Source of the DNA: Algoriphagus sp. A40 | Lineage (GTDB): Bacteria > Bacteroidota > Bacteroidia > Cytophagales > Cyclobacteriaceae | Direction of reading: 5' to 3' | Length of the DNA stretch: 64,000 bases | Assembly: GCF_002002735.1 (NCBI RefSeq) | Contig: NZ_MUNY01000061.1 | Span: forward strand, 1-64,000 | In this document: positions 40,021-49,147 of the stretch, one piece after another | Position numbering within the stretch: position 1 is the first letter of the stretch | Layout: each line of letters begins with the position of its first letter | Notes under the pieces: generated by a model | The model's input: the letters and a program-made list of their open reading frames with translations, nothing else | Databases searched by the model: none | What the model was told of the DNA's origin: nothing | Made by a program: the position numbers and the translations under genes

Positions 40021-40265
40021 AATTCAACATTATTTCAAATCGACTTCTTATATAGCTCCGAAGGAGCCTAACCATTCATGACCCTGTACGAAGTGCAGGG
40101 TCGCCATTGAATTTCCCTTCCTTTGAGCCCTGAAAGGGTGAAACTTCAAAGTATCGCCCCTTCAGGGCTCCTTTTTTTATTGTGGTGACTTTACCCCCGG
40201 CTATACCGGGGGTTATGAATTGTTTTGATCCTTCGGATCTAAAACTTCCAAACCTTGACCTGCAT
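40021..40265. repeat. multi-hairpin intergenic repeat, copy 2
   Basis: It has the same order of palindromes as copy 1 (27801-28053): AGCTCCGAAGGAGC, ACCCTGTACGAAGTGCAGGG, the long stem at 40125-40138/40157-40170, ACCCCCGGCTATACCGGGGGT and GATCCTTCGGATC. In the long stem the 18-bp loop TGAAACTTCAAAGTATCG is the exact reverse complement of the copy 1 loop. It lies between the M1 peptidase and lipocalin-like genes. Confidence 0.9.
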
Positions 40266-40423
40266 TTCTTCTATTCAATTTGCCAAATGGAGTCATTGCG
40301 GACATTCATATTGAATAATAGGCCTGATCCTTAAACTTCCAAATTCTCAAATAAAAAACTGTTTCGCATCGTAGCGTATGTTTTATAATTTACGTTGTCC
40401 TAGAGATACAAACTTCACATTTT

Positions 40424-40858
40424 ATGAAAAGGCTATTTTTACCGCTTCTCGTGTTTTTCGCTTTTGTTGGTTGCAAGGAGGATGTTGATCCAGCTTCCAC
40501 TGTAATTGGTCAATGGAAACTGATTTCGATTGGAGGCGGATGGGGTCAATCCATTCAGACTGGATCCGATATGATCTACAGCCAAACCTATCAATTCAAT
40601 CGTAACGGCACTTTTGTAAAAACCCAAGAAACAGACGGCCAATCGGCGGAGGCTTCAGGAACTTTTACCACGGAGCCTGGGGAAATCATGTCATCCGCAG
40701 ATGTCAAGCTATACGTCCAATTGGAATTTACCGAAGGGGAAGAACTGGCAGGTGATTGTGGACCAGGTTCGGAACATCTCATTTTGAGGAATAACAATCA
40801 GTTGATCAACACTTGGGGAATGTGCGATGGCCCAATTTTGACCTACGATAAGAATTAA
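40424..40858 (+). CDS. lipocalin-like lipoprotein
   Basis: 144 residues with lipobox cysteine at 17 (AFVGCKE). The pattern VIGQWKLISIGGG followed by TYQFNRNGTFVKTQ is the start of a lipocalin-like beta-barrel, common as small Bacteroidota lipoproteins; further strands run to the end LTYDKN. Two cysteines late in the sequence (DCGP, GMCDGP) may form a disulfide. The function is not known; such domains often bind small hydrophobic molecules. Monocistronic, closed by a strong bidirectional hairpin. Confidence 0.75.
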   Translation: MKRLFLPLLVFFAFVGCKEDVDPASTVIGQWKLISIGGGWGQSIQTGSDMIYSQTYQFNRNGTFVKTQETDGQSAEASGTFTTEPGEIMSSADVKLYVQLEFTEGEELAGDCGPGSEHLILRNNNQLINTWGMCDGPILTYDKN

Positions 40859-40888
40859 GCTGAAATTGCTTTGCTAAGCGGAGTGAGT

Positions 40889-40923
40889 GAGCCAGAATTG
40901 AATCGAAAATTCAATTCTGGCTC
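40889..40923. terminator. bidirectional terminator hairpin
   Basis: A perfect 15-bp stem (GAGCCAGAATTGAAT with its complement) around the 5-nt loop CGAAA lies in the 69-bp gap between two convergent genes. On the plus strand TAATTTTT follows; T runs are modest, but the stem is strong enough to end both transcripts. Confidence 0.7.
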
Positions 40924-40927
40924 AATC

Positions 40928-42559
40928 CTAATTTTTACCCACTTCAAACTGCTGATACTCCACATTGACTTTCCCATCAGAATCAACAGTTTTCACCACC
41001 ACCTGAAATGAACCTTTCAGAATCGGAGCATCAATAGCGATGGATTTGGTTGGAATTTGAGCTTCAGTAGCAGGCGACCAGTAAAGAATCGTTCGCCAGT
41101 CCGCCATATTTCCTATTTCTGTGACAGGCTGAAAAAGGGTCTTCCGATCTGTCACCGGAGGAAGGATTCCTGAATACGGAAGGTAAACCGCATTGGCCGG
41201 AAGGGGAAATCCGCCAAAGTCATTCAGAAAAGAACTGAAGCTGATCACGCCGGAATAAACCTCCTCATTGAGAAAAAACCGGCGCGTGAGAATTTCCATT
41301 TTCTCAAACTTAGCGGGGTTAAATTCCAGGAGCATTTCTAAATCAAAAATCGGCATGGCATCTACCAAAAGGAGCGGATCCTCGGTAAATGACCTGTTTT
41401 GCAAGGCATTCAAAACCCGCAGTTCTTTACTCTTATCCCTAGTCCTGACCGTCACTTCCGGGACATATTCCTTGAGATGTGTCTCCACATTTTCGAAGCG
41501 ATTGTAGTCATCCAGCACAAAAGTGCGGTCTTGGACAAATCCGGTTACGACCGGAATCGGCTCATTCTGAAATTCCTGCACGAAATAACCTTCAATCTGA
41601 CTTCCTCTCAGCAACTCACTCAAAAGCAGCTGATCGGCCGGGCTGATTTGCAATGCTGGAAATTGAAAGCCGGATTTAAAAATGGTCTTTGGACTCGGAG
41701 TGACAATTTCAAAGCCATTCATGTTTTGGTTTTGCCCCCCCTGTGCAACCATGAAATCCCAGTTTCTCAGTCCTCCAGCGTCAAAAAACAGGCTGCCGTC
41801 TTCATCAGGTTCGTCTGTGAAAAGGACTGATTTTTTCCCATGAAGGGAAAGGTAAAAAAGCCCTGTACCCAAAGAATCCAAAGCACCAGGCTCAATCCTG
41901 GCTTCAATGATATGCCCAAAAAACTCCGGTACCAGAGTCTTGGATGCAAGATTTTCATAAAGATCATTGGAAGAAATCTTCCCCTGAGTTTCCAAAAATG
42001 GATTGGGAACCGCCACCGTCAATTCCAAAAGGCTGTCAATTCCCATGTAAGAAATCTCAATGGGCTCACCTGGTTGGACAGTGGATTTTGAAAGTGAAAT
42101 CAAATTTGAAACTTCCTGTTGATCAGGAAATGACCTCCGTTCTGCCACAACTTCCGGAGGAATCCGGGGATTAAATACAGTGACAAACTCCTGAACCAAA
42201 CCTTTTTCCAGATTCGTATAAGGGCTTACCCTTGTAAATACACGCAGCAAATAATGGTCAGAAGCCAAGTCATCAGGGATTTGCAGAAAATTGAACCCTT
42301 CTCCTTCCTGAAGCGGCAATTTGGCCAAGGCCACAGACTCCCCGTATCTGTTCCAAAGTTCTGCATAAACCACCCGGGAAGGCGAAGGCCGGGAGGCTGA
42401 ATTAACATTGACGGCTAGCCAGATTTTTTCTCCTGTGAAGTAAATATTCTTGGGAATGCTAAAATCCACTACCTCTTCAAAAGTGGAATTGACCTGGGCG
42501 AAGGAAGGTTTTCCGAAAGCAAAGAAGACAAGTAAAAGAACCGACTTTAAGTAATTCAT
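40928..42559 (-). CDS. exported MG2-like protein in TonB receptor operon
   Basis: About 543 residues from ATG giving MNYLKSVLLLVFFAFGKPSF, a cleavable signal. Residues 25-115 resemble an alpha-2-macroglobulin MG2 domain (FSIPKNIYFTGEKIWLAVNV, VVYAELWNRYGESVALAKLP, LASDHYLLRVFTR). The rest contains several beta-sandwich-like segments and a region resembling a TonB plug fragment (DPLLLVDAMPIFDLEMLLEF). It is the last gene of an operon with the TonB receptor and DUF4249; its ATG sits 2 bp before the DUF4249 stop on the opposite reading. Proteins of this layout commonly accompany DUF4249 receptors in Bacteroidota; probably a periplasmic or surface partner. Function unknown. Confidence 0.7.
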   Translation of the reverse strand: MNYLKSVLLLVFFAFGKPSFAQVNSTFEEVVDFSIPKNIYFTGEKIWLAVNVNSASRPSPSRVVYAELWNRYGESVALAKLPLQEGEGFNFLQIPDDLASDHYLLRVFTRVSPYTNLEKGLVQEFVTVFNPRIPPEVVAERRSFPDQQEVSNLISLSKSTVQPGEPIEISYMGIDSLLELTVAVPNPFLETQGKISSNDLYENLASKTLVPEFFGHIIEARIEPGALDSLGTGLFYLSLHGKKSVLFTDEPDEDGSLFFDAGGLRNWDFMVAQGGQNQNMNGFEIVTPSPKTIFKSGFQFPALQISPADQLLLSELLRGSQIEGYFVQEFQNEPIPVVTGFVQDRTFVLDDYNRFENVETHLKEYVPEVTVRTRDKSKELRVLNALQNRSFTEDPLLLVDAMPIFDLEMLLEFNPAKFEKMEILTRRFFLNEEVYSGVISFSSFLNDFGGFPLPANAVYLPYSGILPPVTDRKTLFQPVTEIGNMADWRTILYWSPATEAQIPTKSIAIDAPILKGSFQVVVKTVDSDGKVNVEYQQFEVGKN

Positions 42560-42561
42560 AT

Positions 42562-43719
42562 TCAATCCTCCCAAAAATCAGGTTTCACATTGCTTCCTCT
42601 GAGCGTACAATCGACACATCTCCGCAAGGCTGCCCGGTATCCGATCGGAACCGAACTTCCTTCTACAAATACCGCCATGGCGGGAAATTTCACCCCTGTG
42701 CCAAATCTATCTTCATATCCGTCAGCAGTGACTGTATCCGCATCCAACTCGCAATCATAGTAAGCACTCAGGTCATTGGTCCAAGGACTTACTTCCTGGA
42801 CACCAATAAAAAGTCTGCGCTGCTGAATCACACCCAAGCTCACAAATCCGATCACTGCAGCTTCGGGGTCCTGATCGTTACTGATATTTCCGGTGATATT
42901 GGAAGGCATTGGACTAAAAACTGTACCGATATCATCTGTGTTTTTTTTCATGATTTGCCAAAATTCCGCCGCCTCGGGTGAAAGCGCCATTTGCGAAACC
43001 AAAATGCTGTACCGGGTTGAAAGTCGCTCATCTCCAGGAAGAATCCGGGTAATAGCTTTTTTGAAAATCACATTTTCATCAAAATTGGAGGAAGTTTCCA
43101 TCAGCAAGTCTGGGCTTTGCAGTGACCGATAACACAGGTAAATGGTCTCTTCAGGCTTTCTCGTGTCCACATCCAAAGTCTCAGGTCTGAAGATATAAGG
43201 AGAAACATATTTTGGTGAAAAAGCATAAGTCTCTTCAAAAGTCCAGATAAAATCATCCACCTCCTGTGATCCCCGGGTCGTAACATAGATCTCCACGCCA
43301 CGGTCATCTCTTTCAAATCCGATTTCCTCGATGGGTGTTGCAGCTATCGGTCGGATAGGTGCTGAAGTATAGCTGCTGTTTTCACCCAAAAATATCCGCA
43401 AGCTGTACGTTTCATTTTCGGGAATATCCTTTTCAAAAAGGTAATAACCCTCTCCCTGCTCCTGAAGCGGATATTGAACACCTGAATTGCTTTCCAAATA
43501 AACCTGAGCTCCCAAAGCTGGAGTGGATCCTGGACCTAGATTTTCTCCATAAATCCTTCTGGTAAAGCCCAAATACAATTCGCTTGGCTTTCCTTCCGTA
43601 TCCAAAAAGCCTTCCACAGTCAAAATCCGCAGGTTTTCCTCAGACAAATCCGGCTCAAAAGGTTCTTTACAGCCCAAAGCCAGTAGGAACACGAATATAT
43701 ATATGCTTCGAAAAGGCAT
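42562..43719 (-). CDS. DUF4249 family lipoprotein
   Basis: 385 residues with lipobox cysteine at 17 (LALGCKEPFEPD). DUF4249 hallmarks: LRILTVEGFLDTEGKPSELY near the N-terminus, GAQVYLESNSG, then YSILVSQMALSPEAAEFWQI and MKKNTDDIGTVFSPMPSNIT, GNISNDQDPEAAVIGFVSLG. The family is the standard partner of STN-type TonB receptors and probably a surface-exposed ligand-binding lipoprotein, functionally comparable to SusD. Four cysteines at the end (RRCVDCTLRG and earlier) may bind metal or form disulfides. The start overlaps the receptor stop by one base (TGATG), so translation is coupled. Confidence 0.88.
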   Translation of the reverse strand: MPFRSIYIFVFLLALGCKEPFEPDLSEENLRILTVEGFLDTEGKPSELYLGFTRRIYGENLGPGSTPALGAQVYLESNSGVQYPLQEQGEGYYLFEKDIPENETYSLRIFLGENSSYTSAPIRPIAATPIEEIGFERDDRGVEIYVTTRGSQEVDDFIWTFEETYAFSPKYVSPYIFRPETLDVDTRKPEETIYLCYRSLQSPDLLMETSSNFDENVIFKKAITRILPGDERLSTRYSILVSQMALSPEAAEFWQIMKKNTDDIGTVFSPMPSNITGNISNDQDPEAAVIGFVSLGVIQQRRLFIGVQEVSPWTNDLSAYYDCELDADTVTADGYEDRFGTGVKFPAMAVFVEGSSVPIGYRAALRRCVDCTLRGSNVKPDFWED

Positions 43720-46448
43720 CAGAATCTGAAATTATAAGTGATAAAAGGAATCGGCCGGGCAAAAATGGACAGCTGATAGCCACGCAACTGACCGTTTTCA
43801 GGAATGAAAAAGACCGAATACGGATTGCTTCTGCCTAGTAAATTGTAAACTCCAAGAGACCATGAAGAGTGGGCCAACTTCTTGATTTTATGACTTCCCT
43901 CCAGGTTGATGCTGAAATCAATCCGGAAATAATCCGGAATCCGATAGGCATTGCGGTCGGTATAATAGACTCGCTCTGAGCCTCCATAATCAAACTCGGC
44001 AGCCGGCAAAGTGATCGGTCTGCCAGTGCTGTAGTTTACATTCAGGGAAGTATTAATCCTTTTGCTCAGCTCATAATTGGTCACCAAAACCAGATTATGC
44101 GGCTGATCAAAATTGCTCGGGTAATAGTCCCCTTTGTTGATTTTCTCAACACTCGGTTCATCGGAAGTTTTCAACAGAGACCTGCTATAGGTGTAAGCCA
44201 AAGAACCTTTGAACTGACCTGCGCTCTTTTTAAGCAAAAACTCAAGTCCATAAGCTTTCCCATCGGTATTGAGGGCATCCTGCTCCAGATCCTCGTTGAG
44301 AATAATAGAGGCACCGGAGCGGTAATCCAGCAGATTGCTCATGGTTCTGTAAAACACTTCTGCGGAAAATTCAACCGAATTTTTGAAAATATTGCGAAAA
44401 TAGCCCAGGGAAGCCTGTTGCCCCAACTGGGGTTTGAGGTATAGATCACTGAGTTTCCAACTGTCGGTCGGGGTAATCACCGAGCTGTTAGAAAGCAGGT
44501 GAATGTTTTGACGCATGGTGTTTACGCCGAATTTGAGTGAAGATTTATTGTCCAGAATATACCTTCCCCCCAAGCGGAATTCAGGTCCATGGTAGGTTTG
44601 GACCACTTCCCCCTCACCAAAATTCACCTCACCGGTGACATTGCCCGGAGTGTAGGGTCCGCCCTCAGAGTATTCCTTGAATTGCGCTGGGCCCAGTAGT
44701 TGATAGAGCATATAGCGCATCCCAAGTGAGAAAGCCAGTTTGTCATTCACCTGGATTTCATCTCCGACAAAAACTGAAAATTCCCGGCCTTTTTCCTCGT
44801 CAAGTTTTTTGTCTGTCACAATGGATTCTGGCCCAAATGGACTCATGTGCCCGGGATTGAGGGTGTATTGGATTGCTTGAAAACCAAAATCAAAAATATG
44901 TTTCCCATTGCGGTATTCGAAGTCAGTTCTCAACTGAAGCTGTTCGATATCAAATCCGTAATTGAATGAATTAAGCGGATTGTCCAGCCCTTCAATGTTG
45001 AATTCATAAGCATCCCTTCCCAACGTGATTTTTCCCTCCAGCCGTTCATTGAAATACCTTCTCCAGGAAAGCGCAAGATTCAGATTTTGATAGGAATAAG
45101 TTGTATCAGGATCAAAACTGAATTTATCCCGGCTCATGTAGCTGATCAGTTCCAGGGAGTTTTTGTCGTTTATTCGGTGCTGGATATTGGCATTCCAATC
45201 GTAAAATGCAACATCGCTTCCTGACAATTCTGCGTTTTCTTCAAGCAGGTCCAGTGCCCAGTTGGAATAAGTAGTTCGGCCACCAATAAGGAAAGTTGTG
45301 TTTTTCCCGATTGGTCCATCCAAACTCAGTCTGCTGGTCAGGATGCCGATTCCCCCGGATCCTCCGATTTTTTCGGCTCTTCCAAACTTGGGCTCTATTT
45401 CCAAAACTGAAGAAAGTCGACCACCATAATTCACAGGCACACTTCCTTTGTGGAGTTCTACCCCCGAAACCATGTCAGAATTGAATGCCGAGAAAAATCC
45501 GAAAACGTGGGAAGGATTGAAAACTGTGGATTGCCCATACAGGATCAAGTTTTGGTCAGCGGAACCTCCCCGTACGTTGAATCCCACAGTCGCCTCACCT
45601 GCGGTATTCACACCCGGCATGGTTAGGATGCCTCTGAGCACATCGACCTCACCCATGACTGCCGGAAGTCGCTTGACTTCAGCAACACTGAGGGACTGAA
45701 CGCCCATTTCCAATTTGTTGACATGCGAAAGTGCACCTGAACTCACCACCACTTCATCCAGAGATAGGATATTTTCCTGGATTTCGATATTGAGAATGCC
45801 ATCACCGCGCAAGTCAATGTGGCGCTGTTCCTGATATCCGCCGATGTTTTGGACATAGATGGTATGCCTTCCCTTGTCGAGGGTGATTTGAAATCTGCCT
45901 TCCCGATCTGTAGTAACCTGGGTATAATTTGTTTTTTCCACTACCACAGCTCCAGACATAGGTTTTCCAGATTCCACGCTGGACACTATTCCGCTGATGG
46001 TGGCTTGTTTGGACTCGGGCTTGTCGGAAGTTCTACCGATGGAGAAGCGCTGATTTTTGGCAAAAGCTCCTATTCCTTCCTCGGCTTTGACCTGGCTGGG
46101 GTCAGAGAGAACGTTAAAATATGTGGAAGGAAAATCCAGCGTAATTGGCTTTCCTTTAGTGATCCAAACTTGTTTTTGAGAATCTATGGTGAAAAATAGC
46201 CCGGAACCCGAAAAAACCTGATTGAGCAAAGTCCGGAGCTCTACGTTTTGGGCCTGGAGATTTACAGTCAAAGAATCGACATCCGCTTCCCGATATATAA
46301 ACCGATAGCTTGTCTCCTCCTCAATCGAATTGGCAAATCGGGGAAACGACATCCCCATGTAGATTCCGGAAATTTTCGGAGTCTCTACCTGTGCGAATGC
46401 CTGGATACTACAGAGTAGCAATAAGAGGATGGTAAAAAGTCGGTTCAT
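43719..46448 (-). CDS. TonB-dependent receptor with STN and carboxypeptidase-regulatory domains
   Basis: 909 residues; signal to about residue 20 (SIQAFAQ). An STN domain covers about 30-115 (RFIYREADVDSLTVNLQAQN, VELRTLLNQVF), which in such receptors passes a signal to anti-sigma factors, although none is encoded here. A CarboxypepD-regulatory domain follows (ISGIVSSVESGKPMSGAVVV), then plug (about 235-330, EVDVLRGILTMPGVNTAGEA, TVGFNVRGGSADQNLILYGQ) and barrel ending PIPFITYNFRF. It overlaps the upstream gene by 4 bp (ATGA) and the DUF4249 gene by 1 bp, giving a tight four-gene operon. Substrate unknown. Confidence 0.92.
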   Translation of the reverse strand: MNRLFTILLLLLCSIQAFAQVETPKISGIYMGMSFPRFANSIEEETSYRFIYREADVDSLTVNLQAQNVELRTLLNQVFSGSGLFFTIDSQKQVWITKGKPITLDFPSTYFNVLSDPSQVKAEEGIGAFAKNQRFSIGRTSDKPESKQATISGIVSSVESGKPMSGAVVVEKTNYTQVTTDREGRFQITLDKGRHTIYVQNIGGYQEQRHIDLRGDGILNIEIQENILSLDEVVVSSGALSHVNKLEMGVQSLSVAEVKRLPAVMGEVDVLRGILTMPGVNTAGEATVGFNVRGGSADQNLILYGQSTVFNPSHVFGFFSAFNSDMVSGVELHKGSVPVNYGGRLSSVLEIEPKFGRAEKIGGSGGIGILTSRLSLDGPIGKNTTFLIGGRTTYSNWALDLLEENAELSGSDVAFYDWNANIQHRINDKNSLELISYMSRDKFSFDPDTTYSYQNLNLALSWRRYFNERLEGKITLGRDAYEFNIEGLDNPLNSFNYGFDIEQLQLRTDFEYRNGKHIFDFGFQAIQYTLNPGHMSPFGPESIVTDKKLDEEKGREFSVFVGDEIQVNDKLAFSLGMRYMLYQLLGPAQFKEYSEGGPYTPGNVTGEVNFGEGEVVQTYHGPEFRLGGRYILDNKSSLKFGVNTMRQNIHLLSNSSVITPTDSWKLSDLYLKPQLGQQASLGYFRNIFKNSVEFSAEVFYRTMSNLLDYRSGASIILNEDLEQDALNTDGKAYGLEFLLKKSAGQFKGSLAYTYSRSLLKTSDEPSVEKINKGDYYPSNFDQPHNLVLVTNYELSKRINTSLNVNYSTGRPITLPAAEFDYGGSERVYYTDRNAYRIPDYFRIDFSINLEGSHKIKKLAHSSWSLGVYNLLGRSNPYSVFFIPENGQLRGYQLSIFARPIPFITYNFRF

Positions 46449-47179
46449 TGCTCTGAAAATCCAGTGAAAGGCATAGGTAGTTTTTTCCTCAACTCCAACA
46501 ATCCCAAAAGGAAGGCCTGAGGATTATTTTTTTGGTACAAATCTTTTCCGCCGAAATGTTCAGCCACAGCTTTTTTGGATAGCCCCAGCCCAGCAATTGC
46601 CTCCTTTTTTTTGTTTGCTTTCAAAAAATCCCCTTCAAACCAAAAGAAATAATCCTTCTCATTAATGTACTCCCGCGTGATCAGACCTGATTCTTTGACA
46701 GATTCGACAGTACTATAATGCTTCTTGAGGAGTTTGATTTCTCCATCGGAGATCACCTGATAAAATCCGTGATGGTGTTTTCCATAATCCGGATTTCCGC
46801 TGAATCTGCGAAAAACTGCATTGTCAACCAACGTGAATCCCTCGATTTTTTCGGCTTTGATCAGGATTTTCTGATTGTAGATCGGATGAAACGTAATCAC
46901 TTCGTCCAACCATGTGTCATAGAGCAAGGGAACTTTTGAATAGGTATTGCCATTGACCTGAATTTTTCCGTTTTGGAAAACCCTGACATCAAAAAAAGGG
47001 CTGCCGAGATAGTTGACCGGAGGATCGGCATATTGCCCGCCAGTGATCAATTCCTGAAAAAACGGAAGCTCCTCCTGATACATGGCCAGAAGTGTAGGGC
47101 TTAGTTCTTGTTCCTGTCCAAATAGGTCTTGAGAAAAGGAAAAAGCCAGAAGAAAGAGAAAAAACAAGACTTTTCTCAT
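46445..47179 (-). CDS. hypothetical exported protein, first gene of TonB receptor operon
   Basis: 244 residues with a cleavable signal (MRKVLFFLFLLAFSFSQDLF, cut about 21). No named family recognised. It has an aromatic-rich beta pattern (GSPFFDVRVFQNGKIQVNGN, DTWLDEVITFHPIYNQKILI) and a helical C-terminus (KKKEAIAGLGLSKKAVAEHF). Conserved position directly before the receptor, overlapping it by 4 bp, indicates a role linked to that receptor, perhaps a periplasmic accessory. The promoter of the operon presumably lies in the 47180-47444 gap, where no obvious box was found. Confidence 0.7.
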   Translation of the reverse strand: MRKVLFFLFLLAFSFSQDLFGQEQELSPTLLAMYQEELPFFQELITGGQYADPPVNYLGSPFFDVRVFQNGKIQVNGNTYSKVPLLYDTWLDEVITFHPIYNQKILIKAEKIEGFTLVDNAVFRRFSGNPDYGKHHHGFYQVISDGEIKLLKKHYSTVESVKESGLITREYINEKDYFFWFEGDFLKANKKKEAIAGLGLSKKAVAEHFGGKDLYQKNNPQAFLLGLLELRKKLPMPFTGFSEQ

Positions 47180-47444
47180 CGGTTAATTTGTGGGCGGAAG
47201 TTCAATAACCGTCAAAAAAGCCTTTTTTTCAATTTCTTGGACTGGAAATGTATAAACGGCAGTCATGGGAAATGAATGGAATTGATATCAAAACAAAATT
47301 GGGGACTTCGGAAACTGGAAAGATTTGGTTAAAGTCAAAATTATCCCAATTATTTGTTTCCATTTTTTGTGAAAAAAATGGCCAAAATCAACCTCTAAAA
47401 GGTTCTTGAAAATTCAGTATTTTAGTCAACAAACCATCTTTTCA

Positions 47445-48482
47445 ATGAAATATTTCGCTTTGATAATTATCCTACTCGGACTTTTTGCCATTCCTTCTTT
47501 TTCACAAAGCTTTCCATTACCTGAAGCTATTTCCCAAATTCTTGAAGAAAACCAGATCCCGGGAATAACCTACACCTATCTCGAAGGCGGAAAAATCAAG
47601 GAAAGTTTTGCTCTCGGCAATTCAAATGAAGAAGACACACCGGTAAATCAGGAAACAGTTTTTTCCGCAGCATCCCTTAGCAAACCCATTTTTGCCTATC
47701 TGATCATGCAATTGGTGGATGAAGGGCTAATAAATCTCGAAACCCCACTTTCCGAATATTACAAGTATCCTGATATCCAGGATGAGCCCAACCACCAATT
47801 TGTCACTGCAAAAATGGTTCTAAGCCATACTTCGGGACTTCCCAACTGGAGGAGCGGCAAACTCAAGTTTAAATATGATCCCGGAGAACGATTCAGTTAT
47901 TCCGGTGAAGGTTATGTCTGGCTGCAGCGTGTGGTGGAGCATCTGAAAGAAAAATCTCTGGAGGAATTGGCTCAGGAATATGTGTTTCAGCCTTTGGGAA
48001 TGACCCGAAGCAGTTTTGTATTTCGCAAGGAATTTGAGGAAAACTTCAGCCTTTCCTTTAACAAAAACGGAAAGGAATTCTCCAAAAACAAAATCAAAAA
48101 CGGGAATGCTGCTGCTTCTTTACAGACCACTTCTTTTGACTATGCCTTGTTTCTTGAGGCACTCATTTTAGGGAAAGAAATCAATGCAGATCTTCACCAA
48201 ATGATGTTTAGTCCTGTTGTTCCAGTGGAACCAAAAGAAGGACAAAAGCAAGAACTTTATTGGGGTTTGGGAGTAGGAATCCAGCAAACCTCAGCCGGAA
48301 AGCAGATCTTCCAATGGGGCGACAATTATACGTTCAGAGGCTATTTCACTGCCAATGTGGAAAATGGGAATGCAGTAGTTTATTTCACCAACAGCGAAAA
48401 CGGACTCAAACCAGTACGTGAATTAGTGGCTTTGGCACTTCCCGATCCACAGCCTGCTTGCGATTGGATGGATTACGATTGA
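47445..48482 (+). CDS. exported serine hydrolase, beta-lactamase fold
   Basis: 345 residues from the ATG giving MKYFALIIILLGLFAIPSFS; an upstream TTG is less likely. After the cleavable signal, the nucleophile motif SLSK lies in FSAASLSKPIFAYLIMQLVD, ATMVLSHTSGLPNW-type wording (KMVLSHTSGLPNWRSGK) is the family's second landmark, and FSYSGEGYVWLQRVVEHL gives the YSG tyrosine motif. WGDNYTFRGYF is the terminal HxG-like strand region. Substrate cannot be deduced. Distinct from the lipoprotein at 12087. Monocistronic. Confidence 0.87.
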   Translation: MKYFALIIILLGLFAIPSFSQSFPLPEAISQILEENQIPGITYTYLEGGKIKESFALGNSNEEDTPVNQETVFSAASLSKPIFAYLIMQLVDEGLINLETPLSEYYKYPDIQDEPNHQFVTAKMVLSHTSGLPNWRSGKLKFKYDPGERFSYSGEGYVWLQRVVEHLKEKSLEELAQEYVFQPLGMTRSSFVFRKEFEENFSLSFNKNGKEFSKNKIKNGNAAASLQTTSFDYALFLEALILGKEINADLHQMMFSPVVPVEPKEGQKQELYWGLGVGIQQTSAGKQIFQWGDNYTFRGYFTANVENGNAVVYFTNSENGLKPVRELVALALPDPQPACDWMDYD

Positions 48483-48595
48483 TAAGGCAGGATTTTAATG
48501 GTTAATGGTCCTAATAAAGTTCTTTTTAAATAAATCCCTAAATTCAAGAAAGGGTAAATCCTTTGGTTACTTTTCAATTCTAAAAACACATAAAA

Positions 48596-49147
48596 ATGAC
48601 CTTATTAATCATTGGAGTAGTTGTACTCCTTCTCGTTTTTTACGCCATTGGAATCTACAATAAGTTAGTGAGGCTCACTACTTTGGTAGAGGAAGGCTGG
48701 AGTGGAATAGATGTCCAGCTTAAAAAGCGGTACAGCCTCATTCCCAATCTTGTGGAAACTGTAAAAGGGTATGCAAAACATGAGCAGGAGACCTTTGAAA
48801 AAGTAGTCAATGCAAGAAACTTAGCCCAATCTGCAACAACTTTGGAAGGTCATCAGGCAGCCGAAAATCAGCTAAACAAAGCCCTGGTCAACCTTTTCGC
48901 ACTTGCGGAACAATACCCCGAACTGAAAGCAAACCAAAATTTCCTGAAGCTACAAGAGGAACTTTCTGTAATCGAGCAGGACATCGAAAAATCCAGAAGG
49001 TATTACAACGGAACCGTACGAGAAAAGAACATTCTGGTCGATTCCTTTCCCAGCAATATCCTGGCAAACATATTTGGATTCATCAAATCCAAGTTTTTTG
49101 AACTGGACAATGAAGCGAAGCGGGTTCTTCCTCAAGTGAAATTTTAA
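48596..49147 (+). CDS. lemA: LemA family protein
   Basis: 183 residues with one N-terminal membrane helix (LLIIGVVVLLLVFYAIGIYN) followed by the LemA helical domain: EEGWSGIDVQLKKRYSLIPN, LVETVKGYAKHE, LALAEQYPELKAN-type LFALAEQYPELKANQNFLKL, and SRRYYNGTVREKNILVDSFP. The external N-terminus and helical bundle fold are typical. The role of LemA is unclear; it is usually encoded with DUF2207 or TPM-domain proteins, as here. The next gene begins right after its stop. Confidence 0.93.
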   Translation: MTLLIIGVVVLLLVFYAIGIYNKLVRLTTLVEEGWSGIDVQLKKRYSLIPNLVETVKGYAKHEQETFEKVVNARNLAQSATTLEGHQAAENQLNKALVNLFALAEQYPELKANQNFLKLQEELSVIEQDIEKSRRYYNGTVREKNILVDSFPSNILANIFGFIKSKFFELDNEAKRVLPQVKF

